From positions 29,229,358 through 29,293,357 of the forward strand of contig NC_081841.1 of NCBI RefSeq assembly GCF_963259705.1: 64,000 nt of DNA, in the 5' to 3' direction. The notes under the pieces are model-generated. The model was not told the DNA's origin. It made no database searches and worked only from the letters and a program-made list of their open reading frames with translations. The position numbers and the translations under genes were made by a program. Every line of letters starts with the position of its first letter. The first letter of the stretch is position 1. Shown here piece by piece: positions 36,791 to 47,708 of this stretch. The DNA is from Myotis daubentonii (Eukaryota > Chordata > Mammalia > Chiroptera > Vespertilionidae).

Positions 36791-37817
36791 TCAAGAGTTC
36801 AGGAAGCCCATCACTTTGAAGGGTGCCAAAATTTATGGTGAGAAAGTACATCAGGAACTCCAGGGGCAATTAGTCCTAATTCTCCTCGCTCCTACTCGTA
36901 GATCTGCAGTCTCAACGTCTTTCAGCAAACAGGTTTGCAAGATAAGTAAACAAACGTAGGAAGACAGAGACACTTTGCATATGGATTTAGTTTAAAAAGA
37001 AATGGGAAAAAATAGTAGAATATGCTTAATTAGCACAGATTCTGAAATAAAAGATAAATGTGTTAATTAATCACTCCTCTTGATTTGCAAAAGGGCACAC
37101 CCATATATGCAACAATATATTCCAGAAATTGGAAAGAGATATTGTGCCACCTATATCCTCTTCTCAAGAACTATTCCAAGTTTCTAATATAATTTTCAGG
37201 AGACATATATGTTGAGATTTAAGTGCTCTGGTGTTCTTATTAGAAGCCTGAGAATTATTCTAATATATATATTTTAAAGATACTGAGTCAACTTCATTTT
37301 TCTCTTTCACCATCTAAGTACTTAATGACTCTACCAAAATACCTACTTCTTGCTTTTATTACTGGTGTATTGCTCATATGACAACATTGCTGAGGAATCA
37401 CAGCTTCAAGGACTTGAACTTTCTCATCCAAAGAAAGATAGCCTCATTTAGCAGCTGTGGTAGAACAGGAAAGCAGCATGATGCCAAGGAAAGGTTACAC
37501 AGTGGGAAGTTCGTGCTGGCAAATACCAATTCACACCTGTTTTGGGCCTTCAGACAACATCAGGGGTGCTATCTAAATGGACTCTGTGAGCAATTTGTCC
37601 ATGGTCTGGAGTCATTGAAATGAACTACACTGATTCTTTTCTTTGGCAATTATTCCAATTATGTAGATGCACCATTTATCAGGATGCTGATTAAGTGGGT
37701 TTACTAGCAGGCACCAAAGAAAGAGTGTGAGGAAATCCACCAAAGTGTGATATTCACACTTTGTAAGGTTTCCCTCACACTCACTCATGTCTTATGTTAT
37801 ATAGAGAGCGGCATAGA
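36791..37817. other. Unique AT-rich sequence
   Basis: I recognise no repeat or gene. An 81-residue frame at 37378-37623 has no recognisable domain. Confidence 0.4.
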
Positions 37818-39558
37818 ACATTCTGTTGGGGGCCAGCCCCGGCAGGTCCAGGGGTTCCCAAAGGTGTGGACGGAGTTGGCGAAGAAGGAAGGACATGGAG
37901 GCAGTGTTCAGTTGATCATCATAGCCAGGATCTCTTTTTATTGTCCTGTTACATCTATATTTATACTATTTGATCCCATAGGCATGCCTCTATAATTACA
38001 TCATGGTATGTTTTGTGTAACGTTCTACAGTTCCTTGTTTCTTATCTGACCTTAGCCAAAAATCCTGCCTCTATCTAGTTCTGTTGATTTTTATCTTGTC
38101 TAGGTTAATCTCTGTGTTCCATTACAAGGGCTATTCCAAGGTCACTGCTCTACTGATAGGCTATAAGGAAGTGACTAAAGGAGATTATCATACCCAGTAA
38201 AGGTTGTCCTCCCAGCCTTGCTGCTTGCCTTCCCTGGGACTGCCCTGTGTTGATGGATCTCCAGGGATATAGGCTTTGGTGCTTTCCCTGGTAGGCAGAC
38301 CCCTGGGGATGCAGGCCCAACAAGTCCCAAATTTATTGCCAACAGTCTTAGTTCAAGCTCTTCATATGTAGTACATGGTATTTCTGCAACACTAGGGGGA
38401 TTTACTGATTTATTCTCTTCCTTAGTCCTGTTAATCCCTAACCTGGGGAAACAACCTTTCTCGGGGAGGTGGTCCTGTTTAAAACACATAGCGCTAAGAG
38501 TGGGAGCAAACATATGCCATATACGCCAGGTCGCTTGAAACATAATGCCGGGGTCCAACCCCAGCGGGTCCAGGGGTCCCCAAAGGTGTGGACGGAGTCG
38601 GCGAAGAAGGAAGGACACGGAGACAGGGTTCAGTTGATCAGCAGCCTAGCCAGGATCTCCAGCCAAGTTCTGGTCTCGATCTCCAGAGAGGTTCTGCTTC
38701 GGATCTCCAGCCAGGTTCTGTGGCCATGATCCCTCGCTAGGTTCTCCAGCCAGGTTCTGTCCAGGCTCTCCAGTCAGGTTCAGTGTCCAGGTTCCAGTCA
38801 GGTTCTCCTGCCAATCTCTATAGTCAGGTTCAGTCCAGGATCCCTTGCCATGTTCTCCCGCTAGGCTCTGTCTCTAGGCTCCGAGGCCAGTCCCTCTCCA
38901 GGATCCTCCGGCATGCTCTCTCCAGCGAAGTTCTTCTGTCTCCAGGCTCCGTGTAGGTTCTGTCTTCTTGATTCTGTTCTAAGTTCTGAGTGTTTCTGTC
39001 TTGTTACAACTGTATTTATACCAGTTGATTCAATCCTATCAATCTCTATTACAAAGGTTAGGGCGTTTCTTATCTCCATTCCAGGGAGAAAAGATTATGT
39101 AGTTTAAGCATGATTGTTCATAGTTAAAGGGATTAATTACCCGCCTGGCACTTAGTTGAGGGGTTTTATTCCCTCCCTAACTTCAGGGGAAAATCCCTAC
39201 CTGGGGATTCAACCTTTCTCGGAGAGGTGACTTTGGTTAAAACACAGCACCAAGAAGGTGAGCAAACATATTAAGAACCGTATGCCATATATGCCAAGTC
39301 CCTTGAAACAGCAAGGATGGACCGGCTCCCGGCAACATAAGCTGTGCAGATGTTTCTTCCCTGCAGCGACTGTGTCAAGCAGCAAGGGTGGACTGGCTTC
39401 CGGCAAATTCCCCCATTTTTATTTTTTAAATGACAGCGCATGTAAATCAGTGGCCACCTCTTGGATTGGGTTGTTTAAGACTCAGAAGAAGACCTGTTTG
39501 TGATTTTGCTAACAGGTCAGTCCGAGGCTTAACTCTATATCAGTTTCCCACAACATTC
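37818..39558 (-). mobile_element. ERV-type LTR (37824-39552) with 6-bp target duplication and internal tandem duplication
   Basis: The element begins TGTTGGGGGCC at 37824 and ends CCCACA at 39552. A perfect 6-bp direct repeat ACATTC flanks it (37818-37823 and 39553-39558), the size expected for class II (ERVK-like) elements. On the minus strand a TATAAATA box (37965-37958) is followed by AATAAA (37942-37937), and another TATAAATA is at 39020-39013, so I read it as minus-strand. Two related units, about 37824-38540 and 38543-39330, are arranged in tandem: the GTCCAGGGGT...GGTGTGGACGGAG block appears at about 37845 and 38566, and the AACCTTTCTCGG block at about 38450 and 39210. No gag, pol or env interior is present. 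Confidence 0.82.
38645..38960. repeat. Degenerate CCAGGTTCT-type minisatellite in the LTR
   Basis: About 15 imperfect units of the type TCTCCAGCCAGGTTCTG repeat every 17-25 bp. They lie in the second LTR unit between its TATA-like box and its outer end. The first unit keeps only one such copy. Confidence 0.75.
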
Positions 39559-39689
39559 TATGTATGTATTTATGCATGTATTATATACATACACATACAT
39601 AATTTTAAATTATTTTATACTACTTTGAACACTGCAGCTTAATTTCTCTCCACTGCAATGGTCAGGGTTTTAGGCTACAAGGTCAATAT

Positions 39690-40844
39690 ACAAGAGGCAA
39701 TTTCTTTTTCTACAAAATCGCATGAATGTTAAAATATAAAATTGAACAAGTTCAACTTAAAATGACAAAAAAGTAATACTTAAGAATAAATATAATGAAA
39801 TATTAGAATAATCTGCTTCCTAAAGACTATAAAACATTGCTGAGAACAATTAAAGTGAATTTAAATAAATATAGATATATACCATGTTGATGGATTGACA
39901 ATATTCTACCATATGTAAATTTAGCTTAGTTACAAACAGAATCCTAGCAGGCTTTTTTGGGTAGAAATTGACAAGTTGATTCTAAAATTTATATGGAAAT
40001 ATAAAAGGATCTAGATTAGCCACAAAATTTTTGTAAAAGAAGAACAAGATTGAATAAGTTACACTAAATGCTACAACGATAAGCCTTCGAGAATAAAGCA
40101 GATGTCAATATCTTTATAATTTTGAGGTAGCCAAAGATTTATTAAGAAAACTGCCCATATTAAAAAAAAAATGTATGATTTTCACCAGAATTTAAAATTT
40201 CTATTTATCAAAAACATTTTCAAGGAAATGAGTAGACAAATCACAGTCTAGGAAATAATTTGTGCATTAGTCTGTTTACCTATAGGTCTATATCTAGAAT
40301 ATATAAAAATTGTAGCAAATAGACAATATTAGGGGAAAAAGCACCCAGGAAAATAAAAGGCCAAAACATAACTAAAGGCCTTATAATGAAGACATACGGA
40401 TAGTCAATGAACACATAGAAAGGTCAACATCACAAACCATCATTGGGATTTTACAAATTAAAATCCCAATGATATACTACGCCTACACCCACTAGAATGC
40501 CTAAACTAAAAAACCCAACATTATCAATTTTAGAAGGGATTAGTTGTAACTGTAATCCTCAGAGTCTCTCTCACCACTTCCCAAAACTTACCTTCTCCAA
40601 AGCTAATTATCAGAATGGCTAATGTTTTTAACTCTTATAATATCAAGTGTTAGCAAAGATATTGAACAACTGGTATGTTGTATGCTGCTAGTGGCCATAA
40701 TAACTGCTAAAATAAATTTGGAAAACTGTCAATATTTTCTAAAGCTGAACGTAGAAATATATTATGACCCAGCAATTCCACTTTTGCTCAACAGTGATAC
40801 ATACAAATGTGCACACACAAATTGCACAATAACTTTTAGTAGCA
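39690..40844 (+). mobile_element. LINE-1 ORF2 3' part, left of the Helitron
   Basis: Typical sense ORF2 words are visible: TGATTCTAAAATTTATATGG, ACCCACTAGAATGCCTAAAC, TATGACCCAGCAATTCCACT. There are many mutations and no useful frame. The copy stops at TTTTAGTAGCA (40844) and resumes at 42078. Confidence 0.85.
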
Positions 40845-41616
40845 TCTACACTAATAAAAGACAAACATGCAAATTGTCCATACCTTCGCTACACCTTAAG
40901 CCACGCCCATCAGCCGATCAGAGTGACTATATGCAAATTAACTCAACCAAGATGGCGCCTGGCAGCCACAGAGCTGGAGCAAGCAGAAAGCTTGGTTGCC
41001 CCAGTGATGGAGGAAGCCAAGCTTCCCACCTGTTGTGGCTGGCTCTGAGTTCCACTGAAGGCAACAAAGTTTCAATTATAGAAGATAAATAAACCCCAGA
41101 TACCTGCTTTCAGCCGGACATGGCCACGGAGCTGGAGTGAGCAGGAGGCTTGGGTTGCCCCTGGCTATGGAGGAAGCCAAGCTTTCCGCCCGTGCTGGCT
41201 GGCTTTGAGCTCCACTCAAGGCTACAAAGTTTCAATTATAGAAGGTAAATAAATCCCAGAATAAAAAAAAAAGAAAAAGAAAAAAAGGAGAGGCTGGGAG
41301 CTTCTGTCGCTGGTAGGGCTTGGCCAGCCTGAAAATGGCCCTCAGCCCCTCACCCAGACTGGCCAGGCACCCCAATGGGGACCTCCACCATAAAGGGGGT
41401 GTGGCCAGCCTGAAAACAGGCATCAGCCTCTCACCTAGGCTGACCTAACCTCCATGAGGTGAGGGTCCTCACTGGGGGTTAGGGGCTTGACCAGCCTGAA
41501 AACACCCATCAGCCCCTCACCCAGGCTGGCCAGGCACCCCAGCAGGACCCCCACCCTGATCCGGGACACCCTTCAGGGCAAACCAGCCAGCCCCCATCTG
41601 TGCACCAGGCCTCTAT
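40845..41616 (+). mobile_element. HeliBat-type Helitron, part A of a composite (hairpin-less 3' end)
   Basis: The 5' end TCTACACTAATAAAAGACAA at 40845 follows an A. The interior holds a repeated pair of segments ending in CAAAGTTTCAATTATAGAAG (about 41065 and 41228) and CCAGGCACCCC-type repeats. It ends TGCACCAGGCCTCTAT with only the right hairpin arm, and part B starts at once. Confidence 0.9.
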
Positions 41617-42077
41617 TCTATATAATAAAAGGGTAATATGCAAATTGACCATCACAGCAGAATGACTGGGAATGACTGGTCACTATGACACACCCTGACC
41701 ACCAGGGGGCAGATGCTCAATGCAGGAGCTACCCCCGTGGTGGTCAGTGCGCTCCCACAGGGGGAGCTTTGCTCAGCCACAAGCCAGGCTGATGGCTGCC
41801 AGCACAGCAGTGGTGGTGGGAGCCTCTCCCGCCTCCTCAGCAGCCCTATGGATGTCTGACTGCAGCTTAGGTCTGCTCCCTGCTGGTAAGTGGACATCCT
41901 CTGAGGGCTGCCGGGCTGCCAGAGGGATGTCTGATTGCCAGCTTGGGCCTGATCCCCCATGGAGTGGGACTAAGCCAGCAGGTGGAGATCCCCCTAGGGG
42001 TCCCAGACTGCAAGAGGGTATAGGCCGGGCTGAAGGACCCCGCCGAGTGCACAAATTTTTGTGCACTAGGCCTCTAG
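41617..42077 (+). mobile_element. HeliBat-type Helitron, part B of a composite
   Basis: TCTATATAATAAAAGGGTAA starts at 41617. The 3' hairpin GTGCACAAA/TTTTTGTGCAC is at 42047-42066, and CTAG at 42074-42077 is followed by T. It carries CCACCAGGGGGCAG (41699-41712) and an inverted CCCCCGTGGTGGTCA (41732-41746). The ATGCAAAT octamer sits near the 5' end at about 41638. Confidence 0.93.
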
Positions 42078-42465
42078 TTATTTATAATAGCTGCAAACTG
42101 GAAATAATCCAAACGTTCATCAATATTAGAATGAATAAACAAATTTTGATATATTCAGATAATAGAATTGAAAAAGAATAAAATGATTCCAATAATATTG
42201 AAATATCAATATTTTATATACATTTCTAGATAAATATTTAGCCAAAAGTATGCACTGTATAATATATTCTGCATACTTTTATTTATATATCTGTAATAAT
42301 AAAAGAATAATAACTGACTCTGAGACTGAATATGAATAAAGTGTACAAGAGGGTGTGTGTACATTGTAAGAATTTATCAAATTGTAATTTGGAATGTATA
42401 TAATTTATATATGTCATAAATCAAATATATTTACAAAACAATAAAAAGTAGGGGGCAAGATATCA
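42078..42465 (+). mobile_element. LINE-1 3' end, right of the Helitron
   Basis: It resumes with TTATTTATAATAGCTGCAAA, which directly continues the L1 text ending at 40844. The 3' UTR and A-rich end finish at about 42450. Confidence 0.85.
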
Positions 42466-43765
42466 AGTAATAACTAATAGGTTCTCTTTTTGACACAAAG
42501 TTTTAGAGCACATAGATATTCCATTCTGTTCCTCTACCTTTCATTATCAATCCATCATACACCATTTAAGCATGCTCAGTTTGATAAACTATTCAGCTTA
42601 TTTTTTCATCTGTCATTAAATCTGCTTCCTGAGACTTGCTTTATCTTTTGTACATGGTTTTGGGATCCTGCAAGTAGCCTTCTAGATCCAGCTCCTAAGA
42701 CCTTCCATGCTATACATTAGTAACAAGCAGCCCAGCCCCAGGATCACGGAAAAGAGCCAGAAAATATGGGAAATTAGATAAGTATTTTTAAAAGACATTT
42801 CCAATTTTGGCTGGAATTTGATGCTCAACCTGATATTTACTGTCACCTCAAAGGACTAAATTACAGCTTTTGTCAAATAGCATTTTCATGAAAAAACCTG
42901 ATACCTGGTCTATTAGGGTTGACTAATTCCTCTAAACAAATAGACCCTAAAATGTATACTGTCTTAAGCACAAGAGAAGCTTATATTTCATTCACATAGG
43001 AATCTAAGATTGTAACAGTCTGCCCTGGGGGAAGGGTTTGTACAATTCTTTAGGGATCTAAACTGATTGAGGTCCTATCAACTTGGGCAATTGGTTTACA
43101 AGGTCACTGGGAAATGAAATTCATAAAATTCCATGGAGTGGATATGGGCAATGCCTGGAAGTGCTGAATATTAGTTCTACTGATAATACATTAGCAAGAA
43201 TTCACTCATGTTGCCACACTGAAGGAAATGTAGTCAAGTCTGGATTCCAGGAAGAGGGGAAAGCATGAATTTTGGTAAAACCAGTCATCTTCATCAGAGC
43301 TAGGAAGCATTTGCAGATTTCATATATAAATAGTAGGTAACATTAAAAAATTATCTGTTACTATAAACTTCCAGCAAAGTAATAGAATACCTTGGATATT
43401 TTCTAGGCTTACCTTTCATCTATGGTACAAGCTGAAACACTTTGTGCAGAAGAGACCAAATGCAAGACAAATTTCAGAGAGTTGATAGAATCAATGATTT
43501 ATTTCAGAAATTATGAATGTAATTAGAATCAAGATAAAACCATTTTCATGAAATTATCAGAGCACAAATTATAGCAACTGGAAGATTATTTTAGAATTGA
43601 GAGGAATCATAGACATGGGGATCATTATTTGTAAATCCCTTGATCTGAATAAATAGATAATCACATATGCACTATTATAAGCATGGTTAATGCTGTCATA
43701 CAGTCAGTTTAACCGTCAGTTCTCAGCTGGATTCTCTTTAAAGTTGGAGACTACTGATGCTTCAT
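42466..43765. other. Unique AT-rich sequence
   Basis: I recognise nothing with confidence. Confidence 0.4.
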
Positions 43766-43769
43766 GTAA

Positions 43770-44300
43770 TGACTCTCGACTTTTTTTTTACTTGTTTCCA
43801 TTTCAGCAGTTACCATTTTTATCCTGGCCCTCATAACTTCACACATGGGTTATTTCAACAGACTCCTAGCTGTTCTCCCTCAATTCAGTTTCATGCCAAT
43901 CCATTCTTCATAGTGCTTACAAAATTAATCTTCCTGAAACATTATTTCATTACATCTCTTTCCTGCTCCAGAATGATGTGGTTCCCAGTTTCTTACTGAA
44001 TCAAACGTAAGACTTTCTACTTTTCTCCTTTTGAATCCTGCTCTCATCAGCCTAGTGCATCTTTATGGATCTTTACCACAGTCATGCAGTCTTATGGCTC
44101 TCCATATGATGTGTTTACTCTCATGTCTGTGCCCTCCACTCTTTCATCTCTTTCCCCTCATCTTGCAACCGTGTCTCACTTTTTATTCAAAGAGTAATTG
44201 CCTATTTATCTTTTCTAATTCCTTTCTTTACTTCCCATTTGGCACCTCCTAGCAGATGTTTATTCTTAATTTATATTTAAATTTCATGAATGGTTGCATA
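43770..44300 (+). repeat. L2 LINE, sense
   Basis: GACTCCTAGCTGTTCTCCCT, CAATCCATTCTTCATAGTGC, and CTTTCCTGCTCCAGAATGAT followed by GGTTCCCAGTTTCTTACTGA match the L2 coding 3' region as I remember it. Small frames here do not form a protein. Confidence 0.75.
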
Positions 44301-46115
44301 TTTTCAAATTGTGCATCACTGTTTCATATGAGGAAGGGGGGTTATTTATATATGTTTATGATTCTTGTTAATATTATCATTTCCCAATGTTCTTATGTGT
44401 CTTTAGAGTTCATAGCATGGTGCACTATGTGCAGAGAATATTTAGCCTATGTAAGGCGGATGTATACAGGAATATTTTATTTCATGTAAGTCTTTTTGGA
44501 AGAAGACTTGGCTTATGAAGACAAGTAGAATGATAATAGAATATAAATTATTTATACTTGAGAAAAACAGAGTCAAGAAGGAAGTACTGACAAAAAAACA
44601 ACAACAGCATGTACTGTTAAAGTCTTAATAAAGTTTATCAGAGCAGACTCCAAATTTGGCTTCCAGCTTTCTGATAGTCAGCAAGTACAGGGAATCCTTC
44701 ACAGATAAACTATTTTGTCAGGAGCAACATATCTAACCAGCAGTCCTTTTTCTATAATCAGACATATTAACTTCATGACTATTCTTAGAATAATAAATCT
44801 AGGCCATTTCAACTCTTCAACTTCTGAACCATGAAAAAGAGCCAAATGAGACGGAAAAATAATGTTAAAAGTGGAAGATATATTGGAACAGAACTCACTA
44901 AACTAAGCATTCATACTGGAAGCAAAGCTGACCAATTGCTTATAATCAAAATAAGCAAAATAACCCAGCATTGAGTTGGCTCTAAGGAAGACTAAATGAC
45001 CCAGTGAACAATTATCTTTGTAATTTTAAAGCTAAAAGAGACATTTAGGAAATGATTTTTTTTGAACCTAGTGCTAGTACGCATTCAACGTGTATGACCT
45101 TTCTTTCAGATTATGAAATAGGCCCAGTGTTCTTTGCTAGATGTGTCAGAAACTGTCTACACATTCTACATGGCTCTTTTGTTGTTGCTGTTACCAAGAG
45201 AATCCTGATTATGTTCAGAGAGCAATGTAACAGCTAAAAATATTTGCCATCCATCCTTCCTTGAGCTGATATATGATATAGTTCCAATGAGAAGTAAGAT
45301 GAATATTTCTGGGAAACTCACTTTACTGATGTAGGTACTGCTCTTTGTTCCTCTTCTTCTTCATACCTGCAATGTAACCATGATGTCTAGGGGAGAAGCA
45401 ATCACTTGAAAGCTTTGAGACCACAAGAATGAAGAGGAAGGCCTCCATCTATACATTGGAGGATAAAGACAAAAAGGCCATATCTCAGTGACAATTGTTG
45501 AGCCACCACACGAATCCTGGATTTCACTTGCTTTAAGAGTTAGGTTTGAATTGTGAAAGTAGCTTAGCCAAAGATGCCAGTGGTTGAAAGTGAGGCACGG
45601 TTGGCTTCCAGAAGTTGGATCAAGCAGCATGGAGCCAGAATCTGAGGTGTAACATTTGAGGTGTAAACCCTTGGTTCAATATATAGTGCCCAATATGTCA
45701 TAGTCAACTCAGATTTAATCTGAGATGTCATTAGTACCCAAGGAAGCTACACTTGACAGATAAGGCATACAATCAGGTAAGGGCTTTCAGTGTTTCTGCT
45801 TAGAATTCCAGAAAGAAAACAAAACTAAATATATATGCATTAGCAGTTCCTTTTGCAGGAGACTGGTAAAGTTAGATGAACTCATAAATTCATATTCTTA
45901 CCTAGTTTCTTCAAGCTGGAATTCAGATCAGACCTTCTTATAGAAGTAATGGGCAACTACAAGTAAGATGAGGCAAAGATCCTCAACAGAATCAATCTAC
46001 AATTAAATATGGAGAGATGAGCTAATCATATTCTGCATTTTATCTGAAGATAGATACTATCAAATTCCTGAAAAATTAGATATGAGGTACGAAAGACAAA
46101 TCAGGCATGTTCCAA
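44301..46115. other. Unique or very old sequence
   Basis: I recognise no element. Some stretches at 45360-45600 look like degraded repeat but could not be named. Confidence 0.35.
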
Positions 46116-46119
46116 GGCC

Positions 46120-46385
46120 TCTAGCTCTTCCATTGAAGGATGGAGATAACATCAGATAGTCTCAGGAGACTTGAGGAGGAGCAGTTTTGGAAGGGAGTTA
46201 GTATTTCAAATTTGGACATGTCTAATTTAAAATGTTTTTTATACATCCACATAAAACTATAAATAATCAAATCAATGGGTATAGCATTTAGGAGATAATT
46301 CTAGGCAGGAGATATAAATAGAGTAGTCAACAAATAGATGATAGTTAAAGTCATGAAACTAACCAAACACAGGTAATAAATCATG
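46120..46385 (-). repeat. L2 LINE fragment
   Basis: GGAGGAGCAGTTTTGGAAGG, AATTTGGACATGTCTAATTT and GGCAGGAGATATAAATAGAG follow the antisense L2 order. Confidence 0.7.
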
Positions 46386-46473
46386 GAAGCTGGATTAGGA
46401 TTTGGTTAAGTCTAAGCCAAAATGTGAAAGCGGCATCTACAGTGAGTGGATCTAAAAAGAGTGAAGGCTGATA

Positions 46474-46667
46474 GCCTATATAATAAAAGGCTAATATGCA
46501 AATCGACCAAACAACAAAACAACCAGTCGCTATGACATGCACTGACCACCATCGGGCCTAAATCAGCAGTTGGACATCCCCCAAGGGGTTCCAGATTGGA
46601 GAGGGTGCAGACTGGGCTGAGGGACACCCCCCTCCCTGTGCATGAATTTTGTGCACCGGGCCACTAG
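46474..46667 (+). mobile_element. Short HeliBat-type Helitron (194 bp)
   Basis: GCCTATATAATAAAAGGCTA starts the element after an A; the first base is G where T is usual. The 3' hairpin GTGCATGAATTTTGTGCAC is at 46638-46656 and CTAG at 46664-46667. The next element starts immediately. Confidence 0.88.
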
Positions 46668-47230
46668 TATATATATATAAAATGCTAAGTGACTGACTGT
46701 CCATCCATCCAACCAGCCAACTGACTGACTGGCTGGTACATATAACACACATTAGCAATTTCAAAATAAACATTGACTCACACATGCGCGATACATATAA
46801 AGCTCTCGCTAGTGCCAATCGCACGTGTGTTTTAATTTTATAATAGTACTAGAGACCTGGCGCATGTAATTCTTGCGCGGGTACGGTCTCTAGGCCTGAC
46901 CTGTGATCAGAGCCATCTTCCTGGCTTCCCATAGTCATCCCTGCTCCCGCTGACACCCACTCCTGGTTCCTTGTTCACCATCGGGTGATTGGAGCCTATC
47001 AGCCGGGGAAAGGGACCAAGAGGTGGTCAGTACACCTCATAGTGACTGGTCGAGTGGTCGTTCTGGTCATTCCACCATTAGGGTCAATTTGCATATTACC
47101 CTTTTATTATATAGGATATTATAAATACTATTTTGACATGTAATTTTTTGCAATAACATAATTATTGCACGAAACTTTCTTCTAATTAATTTCCTTTCAA
47201 TGTGCATGAATCTGTGCACTGGGCCACTAG
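46668..47230 (+). mobile_element. Second Helitron, interrupted by a third
   Basis: The 5' part TATATATATATAAAATGCTA follows the CTAG of the preceding element. The 3' part ends in the hairpin GTGCATGAATCTGTGCAC (47202-47219) and CTAG (47227-47230) followed by T. With the inner element (46849-47116) removed it is 295 bp. Its 5' region (GTGACTGACTGTCCATCC) differs from the other Helitrons here. Confidence 0.8.
46849..47116 (-). mobile_element. Nested HeliBat-type Helitron (268 bp)
   Basis: Minus-strand 5' end TCCTATATAATAAAAGGGTA at 47116. The 3' hairpin GCGCAAGAA/TTACATGCGC-like is at 46860-46878 and CTAG at 46849-46852. Flanks are A (46848) and T (47117). It lies inside the plus-strand Helitron. 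Confidence 0.9.
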
Positions 47231-47708
47231 TTAAGTATAAAATTGACATGAAATGACAGAGTAGTCTTTGTAACTTGTGTCTGTGATAAAAACAGACATG
47301 CACTCTGGGACTGTCCATCTGGCACCTCCAGTGATAAATTAAAATTTGATTTTTAATTATCTCAATTCTCATCAACAAGTATTTTTTGGACTAAAAGAAT
47401 GTAACATTTTTCTTTGAAATTTAGAGTTTTCTTCCTTAACTTCTGAGTAAATGACTTTCAATCTCATTAACTTATCTCATGCATCTGTATGTGAGAAGAG
47501 AATACATAAATGTTTATATGTTGTGTTATGTGTATCTTCTGTAGATTAGTACTTAAATGACCTAAGACACAGAAATACATATTATGGTTATTTTTCTTGC
47601 AGTTTCTTTCTGTCCTCCCAGGTCATTAGAATGATTGGTAGTGAAGCTGGTGGGTCATAATAAGTGATTATTATCCCCATGACCACCAAAGCAGATATGG
47701 ACTGCCAT
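47231..47708. other. Unique AT-rich sequence
   Basis: I recognise nothing. Confidence 0.4.

Noticed and set aside
38175..38618. 147-residue minus-strand frame
   Set aside because: It lies in the LTR and crosses the junction between its two internal units. No retroviral protein motif is visible and LTRs are not normally coding over this stretch.
40622..41092. 156-residue plus-strand frame
   Set aside because: It starts in decayed L1 and runs into the Helitron at 40845; an accidental fusion with no domain.
46100..46120. AAGGCCTCTAG as another Helitron 3' end
   Set aside because: No hairpin precedes it and no 5' end is near; it reads as part of the L2-like flank.
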